From positions 42,275,501-42,339,500 of the forward strand of contig NC_134368.1 of assembly GCF_035582795.1 (NCBI RefSeq): a DNA stretch of 64,000 bases. The letters are read 5' to 3'. Positions 1 through 12,510 of this stretch are shown piece after piece (positions within the stretch are counted from its first letter, which is position 1; every line of letters begins with the position of its first letter). The notes under the pieces were generated by a model that was given only the letters and a program-made list of their open reading frames with translations, did not search any database and was not told the DNA's origin. The stretch comes from Mycteria americana (taxonomy: Eukaryota; Chordata; Aves; Ciconiiformes; Ciconiidae). The translations under genes and the position numbers were made by a program.

Positions 1-3000
1 TTTCTGCAAACATTTCACTGTCTTCTAATATTGAAACACTGCAAGTCTCAGTCAGTGAAATGTTAAACAATTACTAACACAGATAAAGAGTTCCCAACTG
101 GTACTGATATCCATCAGAATGGCAGGTTCAAAGACATCGAAGAACCTCGGTACATTTGGCCTGTAATATGAGAAAAGCAGTTCCAGGAAAAATCATCCCA
201 TCTCTTGCTAGTAGAACTGCTCGTCATACATTTATTCCAGCCAGTACCAAATTTACATTGCATTTCTCAGATATATGAAGAAAAGCAGTTAATATCCCAA
301 AACTGTTCCAACTGTAGAGAAGTGGAGGAATATCTTTTGTTGGTGAAGAAGAAAAGAAACTGACCCAGGCCCGATGACGGCATAATGAAAGATACAAAAG
401 TGGCAACAGATTGAGCAATGGATTAGCAAGTCCTGAGCTAAGATTGATGCTGGAAAACAGACGAAGAAGAGATTCCTGCGAGGACATTAAGGACCTCCGC
501 AGCATCTACAACAAACCAGGGTAATTCAGACAGCGACTAAAGCTCAGGAAAAGAAAATAACCAACATTTCTAGTTGTTGGTATGCTGGGATTGGATCTTC
601 ATCATTTGGTGCACAAGAAGTGAAGGAGAGAGGAGAGCAGTCAAGCTCATAACTAGCCTAGGAGAAGTAAATATATGCATTTGCATATACCCTTGTGTAC
701 TCAGCTCTCAACACATACCTGGAACACCATCTATGTATGGCAAAAATGGGATATCTGTATAAATGCAAATACATCATATTTCTAAAAGCTGAATAAGAGA
801 AGGCTTTTTCATCATGCCATCTGAAAAGGACAATGCAGGTTCTCCACGATCTTAAATAATTTTGAAGGAAAGACTTCCCCTCTACAGTCTAAGCAGTGTT
901 CATTTCTCTTTCAGTGAAGGGATGGTAGGTCAGCTTGCCCAGGAATAGACTAATCCCATAGTATACCATAGATCTGAATGCCTTTTCTTCCTCCCTGGAT
1001 GCTGTTGTTTTTCCAGCAGAAGGATGCTGGTCATTCTGGCACTACCAAGCTTTCAGATTGCCCTCTGTCTTGTTTGTGTGCTCCCCTCCTGAGGAACCAG
1101 TAGCCAGGACAGCGGAAAAGCAGGGCAGCTCCCCAGCTTTTAGCAAAGCAAACGGAAACCAGCCTTGAGTTTCCAGGGTACCCCATTCAAAAGGCTTGGT
1201 GCACATCACCTTCTGGCTGTTGGACCAGGTTCACAATGCCTAAGAAATTGAGGTGAAAAGCTATGACACTTTGTATTCTTTTGTTTTGGACAAACAGAAT
1301 CCTGCTTCTACAAAAATACAAGTCTAATTTAGAACATCTTTTCAATAAATAAAAATTTAAAAATAATTTTTAAAAAAAGTTCTATTACAAATTATGTCTC
1401 TTCCCACCTTAAAACCAGCCTTCATATTAACAGATGAGGTTTTGCTTCACAGAAATTTTCCTTTTTAAATTGTTGTTTCCTGCATCATTTATTGTGTTCT
1501 TTGATCTTGGGCTGTAACTTTAAATCTATGTCAACTTCCTTGGGCCGTTTAGATAAATGTAGCCTAATAACTTCGCAGTTTTATCTTTAGTAACACAGAT
1601 AACTATCGCACATTCAGTTTGCTGTTCAGTTGTGAACAACCACAAGATACTATTTTTAAAACTTCATAAAAGCTCTGCAAATAGCTGAAAGCACTTAAAG
1701 GATAATAGTAGTGGCTATCACTGTGATTGTAAAGAAGGCCTATAAACTAATGTGAGACAACTTTTATGTTTTATTATTTCAAAAACAGATATCAGAAAAA
1801 ATATCATTACTTCACAAGGTCTCAGCTATTAAATAATTCTGCATGTCTTGTGCATTCAAATCTCAGATTTTATTAGTCAGACTTTTAGTGACAAATTAGA
1901 TCCCTCCAGTATTTATACGTATTACTTTTAAAAACATTTTGACTTGTAAATCTGTTTACAGACAGTAACAAAAATCTGAGCAGGAGCACTAATATACAGC
2001 AAGGTAATTTTAAAATAACGATGTATTAAGCAGACTTGAATGCTTTACTTTATAGAAACCAAGTTAGAGAGGTTATGAGCAAAGTACTGAGTGAAGATGA
2101 AGCACCAGTAGACTTATTACTACAGATTTCTAAAGAGACAGGATTTCACACAGAGGGGAAGTGTTGGTGGCTTTACTACCTAAGGTTTTCTGACATTAAT
2201 GCACTTCATGAATGCCTAAGAATTCAAAAAGAAAGACGAATCAACATTAGGTGCTAAATTATAGGTTGGAAGATTTTGCTGAGTGTGGTTTCCACACATT
2301 AAATGCCTTACACTAAAAATTTATATTGAATAAGCTCTTCCATATGTTTTAAAAGCACTCCATGGCACACAGAAAAAAACTGGTATTATTTTATCAATTA
2401 GAATCTTTTGCTCCAAGCTTTTTCAAAAGAGCATCTGTAAATGAACTAATTCAGTTAGTTCCAATTAAACATGATGAAGCTCATATTTTCCATAGCATCA
2501 TTAATCATTCTTCCTGTTGCAAGTGATCAAAAACACAGTGTGAATAGTTAGAGATCATCTCTTCCAGTAATTCTTTCTTTTAATAGGGCCAAATATACCA
2601 ATTCTGATATAGATTGTCACCGGTGACGGCTTAGTTTGGGGAATATATCTACTGTGTAAAATTAAGATATGCTTACAGAGTGTGAGAAATGTCTACACTA
2701 ACTACACCTAGGTGTCCTCTCTGACAACACTAGTGAAGACACAGTGCTCTCTTCTGTAATATCTGATCCTCCACAAAATAACAGCCAGCAAGTTGAGCTG
2801 GGAATTATTCACTGCTTCCTTTCACAGTGAAATAAATGTTCTGCTGCAATAAATTACCTTTCTACTAGCAGTAAGGCAGGCTAAAATGTGAACATATATA
2901 CAACACTCCCAACACTTCGTGAGTTACTCATTTTCTTATGTTGTAAGGATTGAAGAGCTGGTATGATGGAAATTAACACCTTTGTTTGACTCAGTCTCAA

Positions 3001-3269
3001 TCTTCATTTCACAAACTGAATTATAATGGTGTTTCCAGGTACCCTCTAAGTTGTTATGCTACAGGTTCTGAGTGAGAGTAAGCTAGTTAGACCAGCAACT
3101 GGGTAATTGGCAGAAGCACAAGGCAGGTGAAAGACATAGGAAAAAAAATCTCTCAAATTAGCTTAGCCTGATCAATGTATTCAACTAGTAAAGCTTACCA
3201 GTGATCTTTCAGAAATGAATGGGAGCAAGCAGCATACAGACAGGGAGCACAGCTGATAAACATCAGCAA

Positions 3270-3545
3270 ATCCAGCAGAAGGCCACCAAGATTATTTCTT
3301 AAAATGAAGCATGGGATGTTCTGAATATTGTGGAAAAAAGATCATATGAAGATAGTCAAGCACTGGGACATGTTGTGCAAAGAGGCTGTGCAGTCTCTGT
3401 TCTCAAGAGTTTTCAGGACCCAACCGGACAAAGCCCTGAGCATCCTGTTCTGGCCCCATAGTTCACTTTGCTTTGAGACAGAGTATGAGCTAGGGACCTC
3501 CAGAAGTTTCTTCAGCCTTGATTGTTCAGTGATTGCAGACAGCTG
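3270..3545 (+). repeat. CR1 LINE 3' fragment, internally deleted and diverged
   Basis: The block starts with the CR1-like phrase for 'ccagcagaaggccaccaag'. It then jumps to the stretch that in intact CR1 reads 'caagcattggaacaggctg', here degraded, followed by the 'ttcaggacccaaccggacaaagccctg' type segment at about 3,410-3,445 and a GATTG-type tail near 3,520-3,535. The order matches the 3' untranslated end of avian CR1, but the middle is missing. An open frame of 154 codons crosses it; this is a by-product of the repeat and not a gene. The divergence suggests an old insertion. Confidence 0.65.
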
Positions 3546-4710
3546 CAGACAGTGGCAATCAGTGGCATCTCAGATTTACAGTGATTGTGAAGAAATTTCA
3601 AGTTGTTTCAATTTTGAAATTAAGAGTATGGATCGTTCACTTAGGCAGAAAGCTGTGAGACAGGTCAGCTGTTTCACAGATTTTCCATCTCATGCCAGCA
3701 GCTTACTTGTATGTGCAGGAAGAGACTATAAAGCTCTGAAAAAAATTATCCTTGCAAGTATCTGTGTCTGTCTGTTTGGTGGCTTACTATGATCCATCAC
3801 TCTACAATTTGTTTACCTTCCACACCATGGCAGGACACTGAAGTTCCCATTTTTAAGCTATAAACTATAGGCTGGCTTTGTAGGAGTGTTGTTTGATTTT
3901 GGAGTGGAGAATAAGCAAGGGATGAGAGAAGACCAGTTAGCAATTCATTTTTTATTGTTGCTATTGATAAATATTTGGCTATAAAAGGAGGTACCACATG
4001 ATGAAAAAATCTCAGAGAAGGTAAAATTATTTGGATCTGTCAATCTGTAGTGAAATGGTTATTTCTCAGTTCTTCTTTTAGCCTCATCTTTATGGTTGAC
4101 ATTGTGTTATACTATTTCCATGTACAAGACTGCATCAAAACTATTGGTATGTTTTTCATATCAATGAGGGAAAAAATGACTAAATAGAAATATTTCTTTA
4201 GTTAATCAAATGTGGATTTTAAATTTTGCTCAACCTCCACTGAGATTAAGGAATGCTGCTTGATCATCTTTTGAGGAAGCTCACTTAAAAAAAAAAAAAA
4301 GATAGCAGTGGAAACATACCATAATAAACACATATATGGACCCATTATTGTCCACTTGCCTGCACGCGCGCACATACACATACATGCTTTCCATCATTTT
4401 ATCATCATGTTATTTCCCTGTGTCTTACTTAAGCTATGTTTATTGTGATAAAAGGTGATATCTTCGTATGAGATACAGATAAGGCCCTCAGTTATGGCTT
4501 GCATGACACACAAAAGCAGAGTTTTCAGAAATCTAGTCTACCCTGAGAGTCAATGGGGCTTGGGTGCCTGGCACACTTAGGATCTTCTGAGAACTTCACT
4601 CTGTCCGTGATCAGACGTGCAGAAAGGCAACAGGACTACCAGCTAAAATTACCCTCTTGTCTTTTAATCTTTCTTTTGTGCCTAAATCTGTATCTAGGGA
4701 TTTTTACATA

Positions 4711-4723
4711 CACACACACACAC
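4711..4723. repeat. Short (CA)n microsatellite
   Basis: About six and a half CA dinucleotides in a row. Too short to matter functionally; could be length-variable. Confidence 0.8.
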
Positions 4724-5559
4724 TTATATGTAGAAATGAATTAAAGTATAAATTTGAATAGACTCATTTGCTTCACTCATACTGAAATACCACCGTGGTT
4801 ATTTGACAGCCTTCAGGAAAGCCACGTATATCTGGTGTCCACGTACCAATTAATATATTTGCCTTTCCTCCCAGTGTTACTGATTGTTCCTTGGGCTTAA
4901 CCTTAGACAGTAACTTAGTTAAACGCTATATTGAATTTCACCATTTCCATTTGAACTACCTTTCTGGTAGTTCACTGAAGGGTTTATAGTTATCATGAGT
5001 GACCAAAGTACTTGGATGTGTGTACTTAGGTCAGTGTATAGGCCTATACATGTGGGATGGGGGTGAAATCTTTTAAAATAAAACAGCTGCAGAAGAAATG
5101 GTCAAGCCATTGAAGGCAATATGATAGCTGCTATTAAATCCCACTTTGAGAAGCTTCCTTTAGCTTTGATGATTTTTTTTCATCTCAAAAGTTGCTATCA
5201 ATTTTTCTCTGACCTCAGCTCAACCTCACAAAATCAACCTAACTTCTAGTCTATTCACATTTTTCTTGTGTGGGGACAAAAAGAATAAAACAAAAATAGT
5301 GAATTGCATTGAAACAGAAAGTGATCAAAAGTCAGAATGGTTTGGGTTTAAAAAATTCCATGAATTTTGTTTTGCTTTTGCAAAGCCAATACCCTGAGGT
5401 GGCTCACATCAGGATCTCTTTTTGTCTGAAGTTCAGGGAGGTATGAATAAGTAGTTTGAGACTTCGTCTTTAATTGTAACCAAATGCCCCCTTACGAGGG
5501 ACTGAGGATTACCGTAAAGGTGTTCTCAGCTTTTCAGGGGTTGTTCCTGTTCTTGGAAT

Positions 5560-5770
5560 AAAAATAATTTACATAGTGCCTACTCAATGTAAAGTCTGAA
5601 TGACTCATAATCTTTATTTATGTTAATAGCATCTTTATTGGGCATCCTTGTTATCGTGAACTCATATATTCCTATTCAGATGGGAAATGAAGGCACAGAT
5701 GGACCAATGCCACAGAGCCACACACGCTCTGCATCACCTAGAGTTGTGATGCCTGCCTGATAGCGGAACC
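5560..5770 (-). repeat. Ancient MIR-like (CORE-SINE) fragment, reverse orientation
   Basis: The plus strand carries a degraded copy of the reverse-complement MIR pattern. First comes 'acatagtgcctactcaatg', then the 'cagatgggaaatgaaggcac' block at about 5,679-5,698, then 'ccacagagccacaca' and a tail ending in 'gcggaacctggcag'. The MIR consensus in this orientation has 'cagatgaggaaactgaggcac' followed by 'ggtcacacagc'. Heavily mutated, so an amniote-age insertion is likely. Family assignment is from memory of the consensus. Confidence 0.5.
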
Positions 5771-7720
5771 TGGCAGCATGAGTCAAGCACTGAGCATCTT
5801 CTCAGTGCATATGAGGCACATTGCAATGAGGTCGGCAGAATCACCAGGCCAAGCAGCAAATTCCTTGTGGCCCTCATGTTGAACACATCTTAAAATATTG
5901 CCCCTTCTCAAGACTTAAGCATTTGGCCAGCATAGAGCTCCCATATTTCAGCCTGGGAAATCTGTGCAGCGTATGTGCACTCCACCCCACACTTCAGGAA
6001 GCAACGTGTTCTGCTGCACATGCAGCATTTCATTGCTCTGCATATTCACAGTAAATCTGACTTACAGAGCCTTTACTGTGCATGTTCCCAGTGACTGGGC
6101 AGCACATGGGCAGTAGGTCCATTAGACAATCCCCAGAAGTGTAAGCCTTACTGTGCAGGCATGCGGTGACTTTGTCACATGTGCACAATAAATATGATGC
6201 TCTCTAAAAGTGTTGGCCTGACTATAAGGGTTCATGCAGACTTGTGGTTACCACCAGGCTGTATACAACCTGCTTCTAGAGCAGCTTGGGCAGAGCATCT
6301 GACCTGCCACAGCTCCCAAACAGCTTGAAATCCTAACAAATGTATAAATTTTTCAACAGCTGCCAAAACAATGTTTCTAGGCTGAAAAAGAGAATGTGTT
6401 CAGGAAATCCAGCTGTTTGGTAGCCTTAAGTCTACGAAGTCTAAGTTTATGAAGGTGTCGCTGAAGCTCACAGTCTTCTCTTGAACGTTGGCACTGCACC
6501 TCTTTCCTCACCCTGGGATAAGTGACCCTCTACCTCCATCTGCATGGTCCAAACCCCACCTCAGGTAGTGAAGGAGCCTGTTCCTTTCCTAGCCTGGGTG
6601 ACGTTTCCGAAAAATATGTGATTTTACAAAGTCAGTGGAGGGATTGGCAACCATTACATTCAAAACAATACCTATGACACTTGTCCAGAGCTCTGAATAC
6701 TTACAAACTAAGAATGATTTCCAGACTGATAAATATGTGGAATACCTGGCTTGGGGATTTAGGCATCTGTATTTTGGCTTGCCCAAAATGACACTCCTTG
6801 CCCAAAATGATGGAGAACCTCTGGAGCAGAAGTGGAGTGTCCCAAGCTACTAATTTTTTTATCCCGTCATGGATGCAACAGGTGACACAAGATTTTTTAC
6901 TCAAGCCTATCAGTACAGGCAGAGTGACAGGGATGTTCTCAGGAATGCTCTGCTTTCCAGCCTGCTGTCTTCTTCACAGAGGCACGCAGCCCTCAGCACC
7001 ACGTCCAGTAGCACACAGGATCAAGAGACGGGATCCAGTCAGTGACTTGGTGTCTTTCTCATCCTGTCTCCTGTGTGCATTAAACTGTATGGTGGCTAGG
7101 AGGTTTTTTAATTCTGTTTTTGTTTCTGAAATGTACACATATTAGGGGGTTAGGTATGAAGGAGAAAAACAGGAAGCAAACGTCACATGTTGGAGCTGGT
7201 GGGGCCACCTTTCTGATGGCTCTTAGTAACTGTGGGATGTTACCCCACACTCCTTAACAGACCCCAGGAAAGCTCTGTCTCTTCCACAGACTAACTTTCT
7301 CATGGTGACAGGAATTATCTTTCCAGGTGAAGGACTGGACTTGCTGGCCAGACTACCTATTCTAGCGTTACAGTTGGTGTTTTTACATGCGCTGTCCAGA
7401 GGCCGTTGAACATCCTGATGAGACCTTGGGCCACTCCACAGAAAGCCAGCAAAGACTGTGCAGGGCGGGTAGGAGGCACTACCACTTGGTGGGGAGACCT
7501 GCTATGATGCTCTGTTACTAGCCTGAAGCTCCTCACACACATCTCCCTTCTCAGCTATGTGATATTGTTTTTGTTTATATGGGAGATTGCAAAGGTGTGT
7601 GTAATAGAAGTGGGACCATCGTCCACCAAGATGAGACGGGCACAAGAAATGTTAGATGCTGTTACAGCTATATGAAAGTGTCAAAGAAAGGACAGGGCCA
7701 TTACTAGCCCGTCTTCATAT

Positions 7721-7757
7721 TTTAGTTTAGTTTAGTTTACTTTGGTTTGGTTTGGTT
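7721..7757. repeat. (TTTAG)n/(TTTGG)n pentanucleotide repeat
   Basis: Roughly four TTTAG-type units are followed by three TTTGG units, showing a change of unit inside one short array. Confidence 0.8.
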
Positions 7758-8599
7758 TCATTTCAATTCTTGAACAAAATCCTCCAGAAATGTGTAGTCC
7801 CTAATTTTATCACAACACTATGAATTTTGTGTTACATCCATGCTCTTGACAAACTTTCTTGTGTAACTCTGCATACTACACCTTTTTACAAAATCTCCAG
7901 CAGCCGCCAGAAGAAATGAGCTAACTTGGGACCAGGTTCTATTTCAAATACACTCTGGCTCCCTCTGACTTTGGTGGGATTTAGGAATGTGACATGAGGG
8001 CAAAACAAAATGCCTAAGAGCAAGCTTTCTGATTAGCTATATTAGTTTATGAGGCACTGGCAAGCTTCCAGGGAGTGTCATTCCAATTTTCATGAGAAAT
8101 TTTTCACTGAAGGTCTTCAGTAGGAAGACATCTTATATGGGCACTTTTTTTTAACGGCTCTGGGACCCCCCTGAGCCAGCAGCAGCAGCCGTGATGCTAG
8201 TTCATCAAAGGACCAGGAAGTTGCACCGCTGGCATTGCAAAGGGGGATCACAGAAGGAGTAGCAGTGGTGACTTGGTGGTCATCACTGGTACCAGTTTCA
8301 GGGCATCATCAAAAAACAGAAGCCAGACTGTGCATGTCTGGTTCTCAAGTTGGGAATGGTCTTTGGTGTCCACAGAGGCTCGTAGGTGACCTTATTAAAG
8401 CAGCCATAGGACTGACTTAGCTTACAGCAAAGGCCAACCAGACTTTGAACAGGAAATTCCGCAAAGTATCTGCCACTCAGCTGGAACATGAGTAGTCATG
8501 CAGAGTACATAGAATAGGGTCTCGGTGCCCTGTGGCATGTATAGGCACAAGCAGGCTTGCCCTGTACACTCATACTGGGCACCTCCCATGGCAGGAGCT

Positions 8600-9080
8600 G
8601 TTCAAGCCTTACCTTTCAGCTCTTCAGCCACTTCCCCTACTTCTTCCAGTTTTTATACTATGTCCTGCTCTCATGTTCCAGATCTTATCTCTTTTTTTTG
8701 TCCTTTCCTTATAGTACTTTTACCTCTACTTTCTTCAGTCTGCTCTTCTTTCTTTGCTCTTGTCTCTCTCTCTTCTTATTTCCCAGTCCATTTTTTTACT
8801 CAGTTTCTTTCTCTGACTCTTTCTTCAGAGTCTATGATCTTAATCCCATCAATAAATCTATTTTTTCTGCTCTTTTTAGGTTACTCTTTCATTATAAGTT
8901 TGGTTTTCACCAAAATCCTTCATTTCTCTCTTCTATATCTTCAGCTTGCATTACTTTGAATTCTAAATCATCACACTCTGCCGAGATCCAAACATACCTT
9001 CTTCTCTACTGTCATGGTGTCTGTCCATCTGATGCTGTCTCACTCACAACCTGCTCTGCTTCTCCATCCCCTCAGTTCTT
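8600..9080. repeat. CT-rich low-complexity stretch
   Basis: About 480 bases are strongly biased to pyrimidines on the plus strand. Several overlapping open frames here encode Ser/Phe/Leu-rich strings that reflect composition. No repeat family or gene is recognised. Confidence 0.6.
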
Positions 9081-9495
9081 AAAGTGAAGGAAATGGCATA
9101 CCATGATAAATCTCCATACAAAACTTCAAAGTTGTTACCCAAACCTCTGCAGTTTTCTTCTTAACCCACCCCATCAGGAAAAATTTATCTGTTGCCTACA
9201 TCTTCTGACCAGCGGGTGGACAAGAACTCTTATTGCTCAAGAGGGCTAAGAAGAAGGCAATTTTGATTCTTGGAATTCATCAGGAGTCCTATCCATTCTC
9301 TATCTACAGCAGAAGGCTTTTGATTATCACAGGTATTCTCCATTAGAAATTTCTTCATCCTGGAATAATCATTCTGTTGCAGTATCAACTCTAGTTATGG
9401 AACAGGGAAATACTGATGTTGTTCTGGCCACATTATATAAACTTGGGAAAACACAACTTTTGAGAACAAATCTGCTTGCAAGAAATGGTCTATGA

Positions 9496-9640
9496 ATGTA
9501 TTTAAAAGACGTTTGGATGAGGTGCTTAGGGACATGATATAGTGGTGGTCTTGGTACTGTTAGGTTTATGGTTGGACTCGATGATCTTAAAGGTCTTTTC
9601 CAACCTATACGATTCTGTGATTCTGTGTGATTCTGTATTC
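9496..9640 (+). repeat. CR1 LINE, 5'-truncated 3' end
   Basis: This is a clear avian CR1 tail. It holds 'tatttaaaagacgtttggat', a 'gttggactcgatgatctta' block near 9,571-9,590, 'aggtcttttccaacct', and the hallmark terminal direct repeat of ATTCTGTG-type octamers at about 9,611-9,636. It is severely 5'-truncated, as most CR1 copies are. It is less diverged than the copy near 3.3 kb, so probably a younger insertion. It is one of the best pointers to a bird genome in this window. Confidence 0.9.
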
Positions 9641-12463
9641 CAAGTCTGCAGCTTTTCAATGGCATATATTTCTATTGAGGATAAGAAAACCACCTGTTCA
9701 TGCACCTAGTGTTTTGGAGTCCATCCCTCAATGAAGACATGTAAAGTGTTGATTCTTATCCTTCAGTGTATCTACCGGTAACAATGTGGTATGAATCCAT
9801 GGAACTGTTGCAAGAACCAAAGTAGCTGCCCCCATCCTGATAGAGTCCTGATTGCAATCCTTACTTTTAAAAAACATTCAGTAGATCAGGTGTATTTGAC
9901 GGTCTCCCACAAAACCCTTTAAGAACATGTTTTACCATGTCTTGCAGGTGAAAATTTTTTATCAACCTGTATCACTTTCAACCACAAAACCTTTTCCTTT
10001 CTATGCTGCTTCTCTTCTGATATCAAATAATCATCTCAGACTGCCCATACATCTCCTCTAAAACTAGCAGTAAGGACACAAATTATTAATCTTTCCTAGA
10101 CTTCTTGCAATCTGACAAGAAATTCTTAGATGTGAAAGGAAACTGCTTTCACAACTATCAGTTGATCTTTTTTCTGTGAGAGAGCGCTCCAGCAGAGTGC
10201 AATCTCTGTACTTCTCTCAGATCAAAGCCTGATCAAGAATTAAAATGGACAGTCCATTTTGCAAAGAATAACGGCAATTTTGTGCACTCAGTCTGCTTGT
10301 TAGAAACATGAGGAGAAGCTTTGCCCAGCTAGAAGATATACCTGCTTACAGAGCGATGTGAATTTGATGTTTATTTATGCTGCCTAAAAATGTGAAGGTG
10401 AGCAATTGAAACATGCATGAGTTACACTTTTCTTCCTCTACTATACAGAAGCTTAAAGTGTGAACTATATAGAAGGTTAAAGTGTAATTGGATGATGATT
10501 TCATAGTGACCATAAGGAATATCTAAGGCATGTTTTGTATCTACAGGTGCATGTCATGAATAACTGCAGAAGTTGCTTCCAGTATGAGGATTAAGTAAAC
10601 GCTAGACTATCAAGAAGGTAGTTGCCTGTTTCAAGACCAAAAATTGGTCTTGAGTTAGAAATAACAGTTCTCCACTTTTAAATGTCTATATTCTCTTTCT
10701 CAATAGCAGACAGATTGTGCATAGGGAATAACAAGGCTGTGAAATTTGGGGAAGAATGGGGAGAGGGTAGTATTAGCTTGGGATGCATACCTGGGTCTCC
10801 CGGTGTTTGCTGGCAGAATTTCTCAGGGCAGGTCCTTCAGCAGAGAGGAAGACTGGACTCATTGGCATAGGGTTTGTTTCCTGCTGAAGAACCCTTTACA
10901 CATGCCGTTACAATGAATCCACCAAACAGACTTGAGATAAATTGGTAGGGAGTCAGACTAGCAACACAGAAATGAAAGGCTTCATTTTCTATTCATGGTC
11001 TCATAAACTATTAACTCCCACTTGAATTGCTCCATTAGATTCCCACTGTAAGGTCTTCAGCTTCCTTTTGGTCTTTTTTCTTCACTTCATCCTGTTGTTT
11101 GTGCAGGAATCCATTTTAGACACGTAGTATTTTAACCTGAAAAGTCTCTTCCACTGGAAATTTAAATAGATTGTACTGCATGAAAATATCTTACAGCATG
11201 CATGTGTTGCATGCTACAAGGGAGTGCAGTTTCTGTCTGAGTCCAAGCTATTAATAATGATTTGTATGAAGACTAAGTAACAGAAAAAATATTTAGGAAA
11301 AGATTTCTTAGTTCTTATAAGATTGATTCTTTGGTAGGCAACTTTATTAGTTTATGAAGTAATTTAGAAAGTGCTGTGTTGTAAATTACAAAGTACAGTA
11401 CATAGCACTCAGGCTAAGGGCAGTTTTGTTATTATGACTGCCTGAGATCTGATAAACTATTATATCTGCCTTTATAAACACTTTATTAAATATCACACTA
11501 TCACAAACCCAAGAATGTTATATAAAAGCAACTTGAGCAATTCAACATCCACTTTTTGTCATAAAAAAAGAAATATTCTCTTGATTAGTTTCTATGAAGC
11601 ATAATAACTGTAAAATAAACAAGATAATCCTTGTGTAAACAGCACAGGGTACGTGGAACACAGAAATGGACAGAGGCAAAAAGAACATTCTTGGCTCTAA
11701 AACCTGAAAGCAAATTTCCGCTTCATTTAATCTAGTTTAATAATAGTTTTAATTGCAGTATTTTTAAGTCACTGAAAAAAAAACTTTTCTAACTTCTTTT
11801 TTTTATTGTATCTATCCTCCTAGGTAGCATCCCCTGGACTGCAATGAATCTTTGTGTTCATGTGCCCCTTCAGACCTATCTCTAGATTTCAATAGTGGAG
11901 TTCTGCCTGGCAACTATCGTTCTGTTCTTCATATATCAAGGAAACAATATGTGGATCGCCTGTCCTCAGAGTAAGCACCTAACCTACAGTTCGCTGGCAA
12001 CACTCCTTACTCCATACGGGAAGTGCAGCCAGTGTTTCACAGCCATAACCATAAGAAATACAGATTTGTCTCATAATCAGCTGTTTCCCTTCTTTAAGCA
12101 TTTCCTTCGAGTCAGATGTAATGAATGGATTTTACTTTCTTTTTCTCATTATTTTAATCCTCAATTTTGAAGGCACAAATAGTTTACGTTTCTACAGTGA
12201 CCAACATCTGAAATACTCTGTGTGAACATTACTTAGTGAAACTTCATGTGGTCAGCTGGAATGAAGACACCTGCCTCCACAAAGACCATGATCTATGAGA
12301 ATCCCAAGGAAGTAGAATCAGACATTTTTCAAGAGCTGGATAGCTCTCAAATATTACTAATCCTGCCAGATCCCAATGTTTCTTTTGAACTAGAACACTG
12401 GTTAACATAGTTAAGATGTAAATACTGAAAGGAAATTACTAAATCCTATTTTTTTCAAATTCC

Positions 12464-12510
12464 TATGTATATGTATATGTGCATGTGCATGTGCATGTGC
12501 GTACGTACGT
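12464..12510. repeat. 47-bp perfect alternating pyrimidine-purine tract (TATG/TGCA/CGTA)
   Basis: Every base from 12,464 to 12,510 alternates pyrimidine and purine. The tract passes from TA/TG steps through three GTGCAT hexamers to GTACGTACGT. Such tracts can adopt Z-DNA under supercoiling. Confidence 0.8.

Noticed and set aside
2036-2257. 73-codon open frame with a protein-like composition
   Set aside because: No ATG start and no recognised homology; splice sites not convincing. It could still be a fragment of an old pseudogene.
3328-3792. 154-codon open frame
   Set aside because: Overlaps a diverged CR1 tail and lacks a proper gene context.
8525-9087. Overlapping Ser/Phe-rich frames up to 176 codons that look membrane-like
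   Set aside because: Low-complexity CT-rich DNA; three overlapping frames all look alike.
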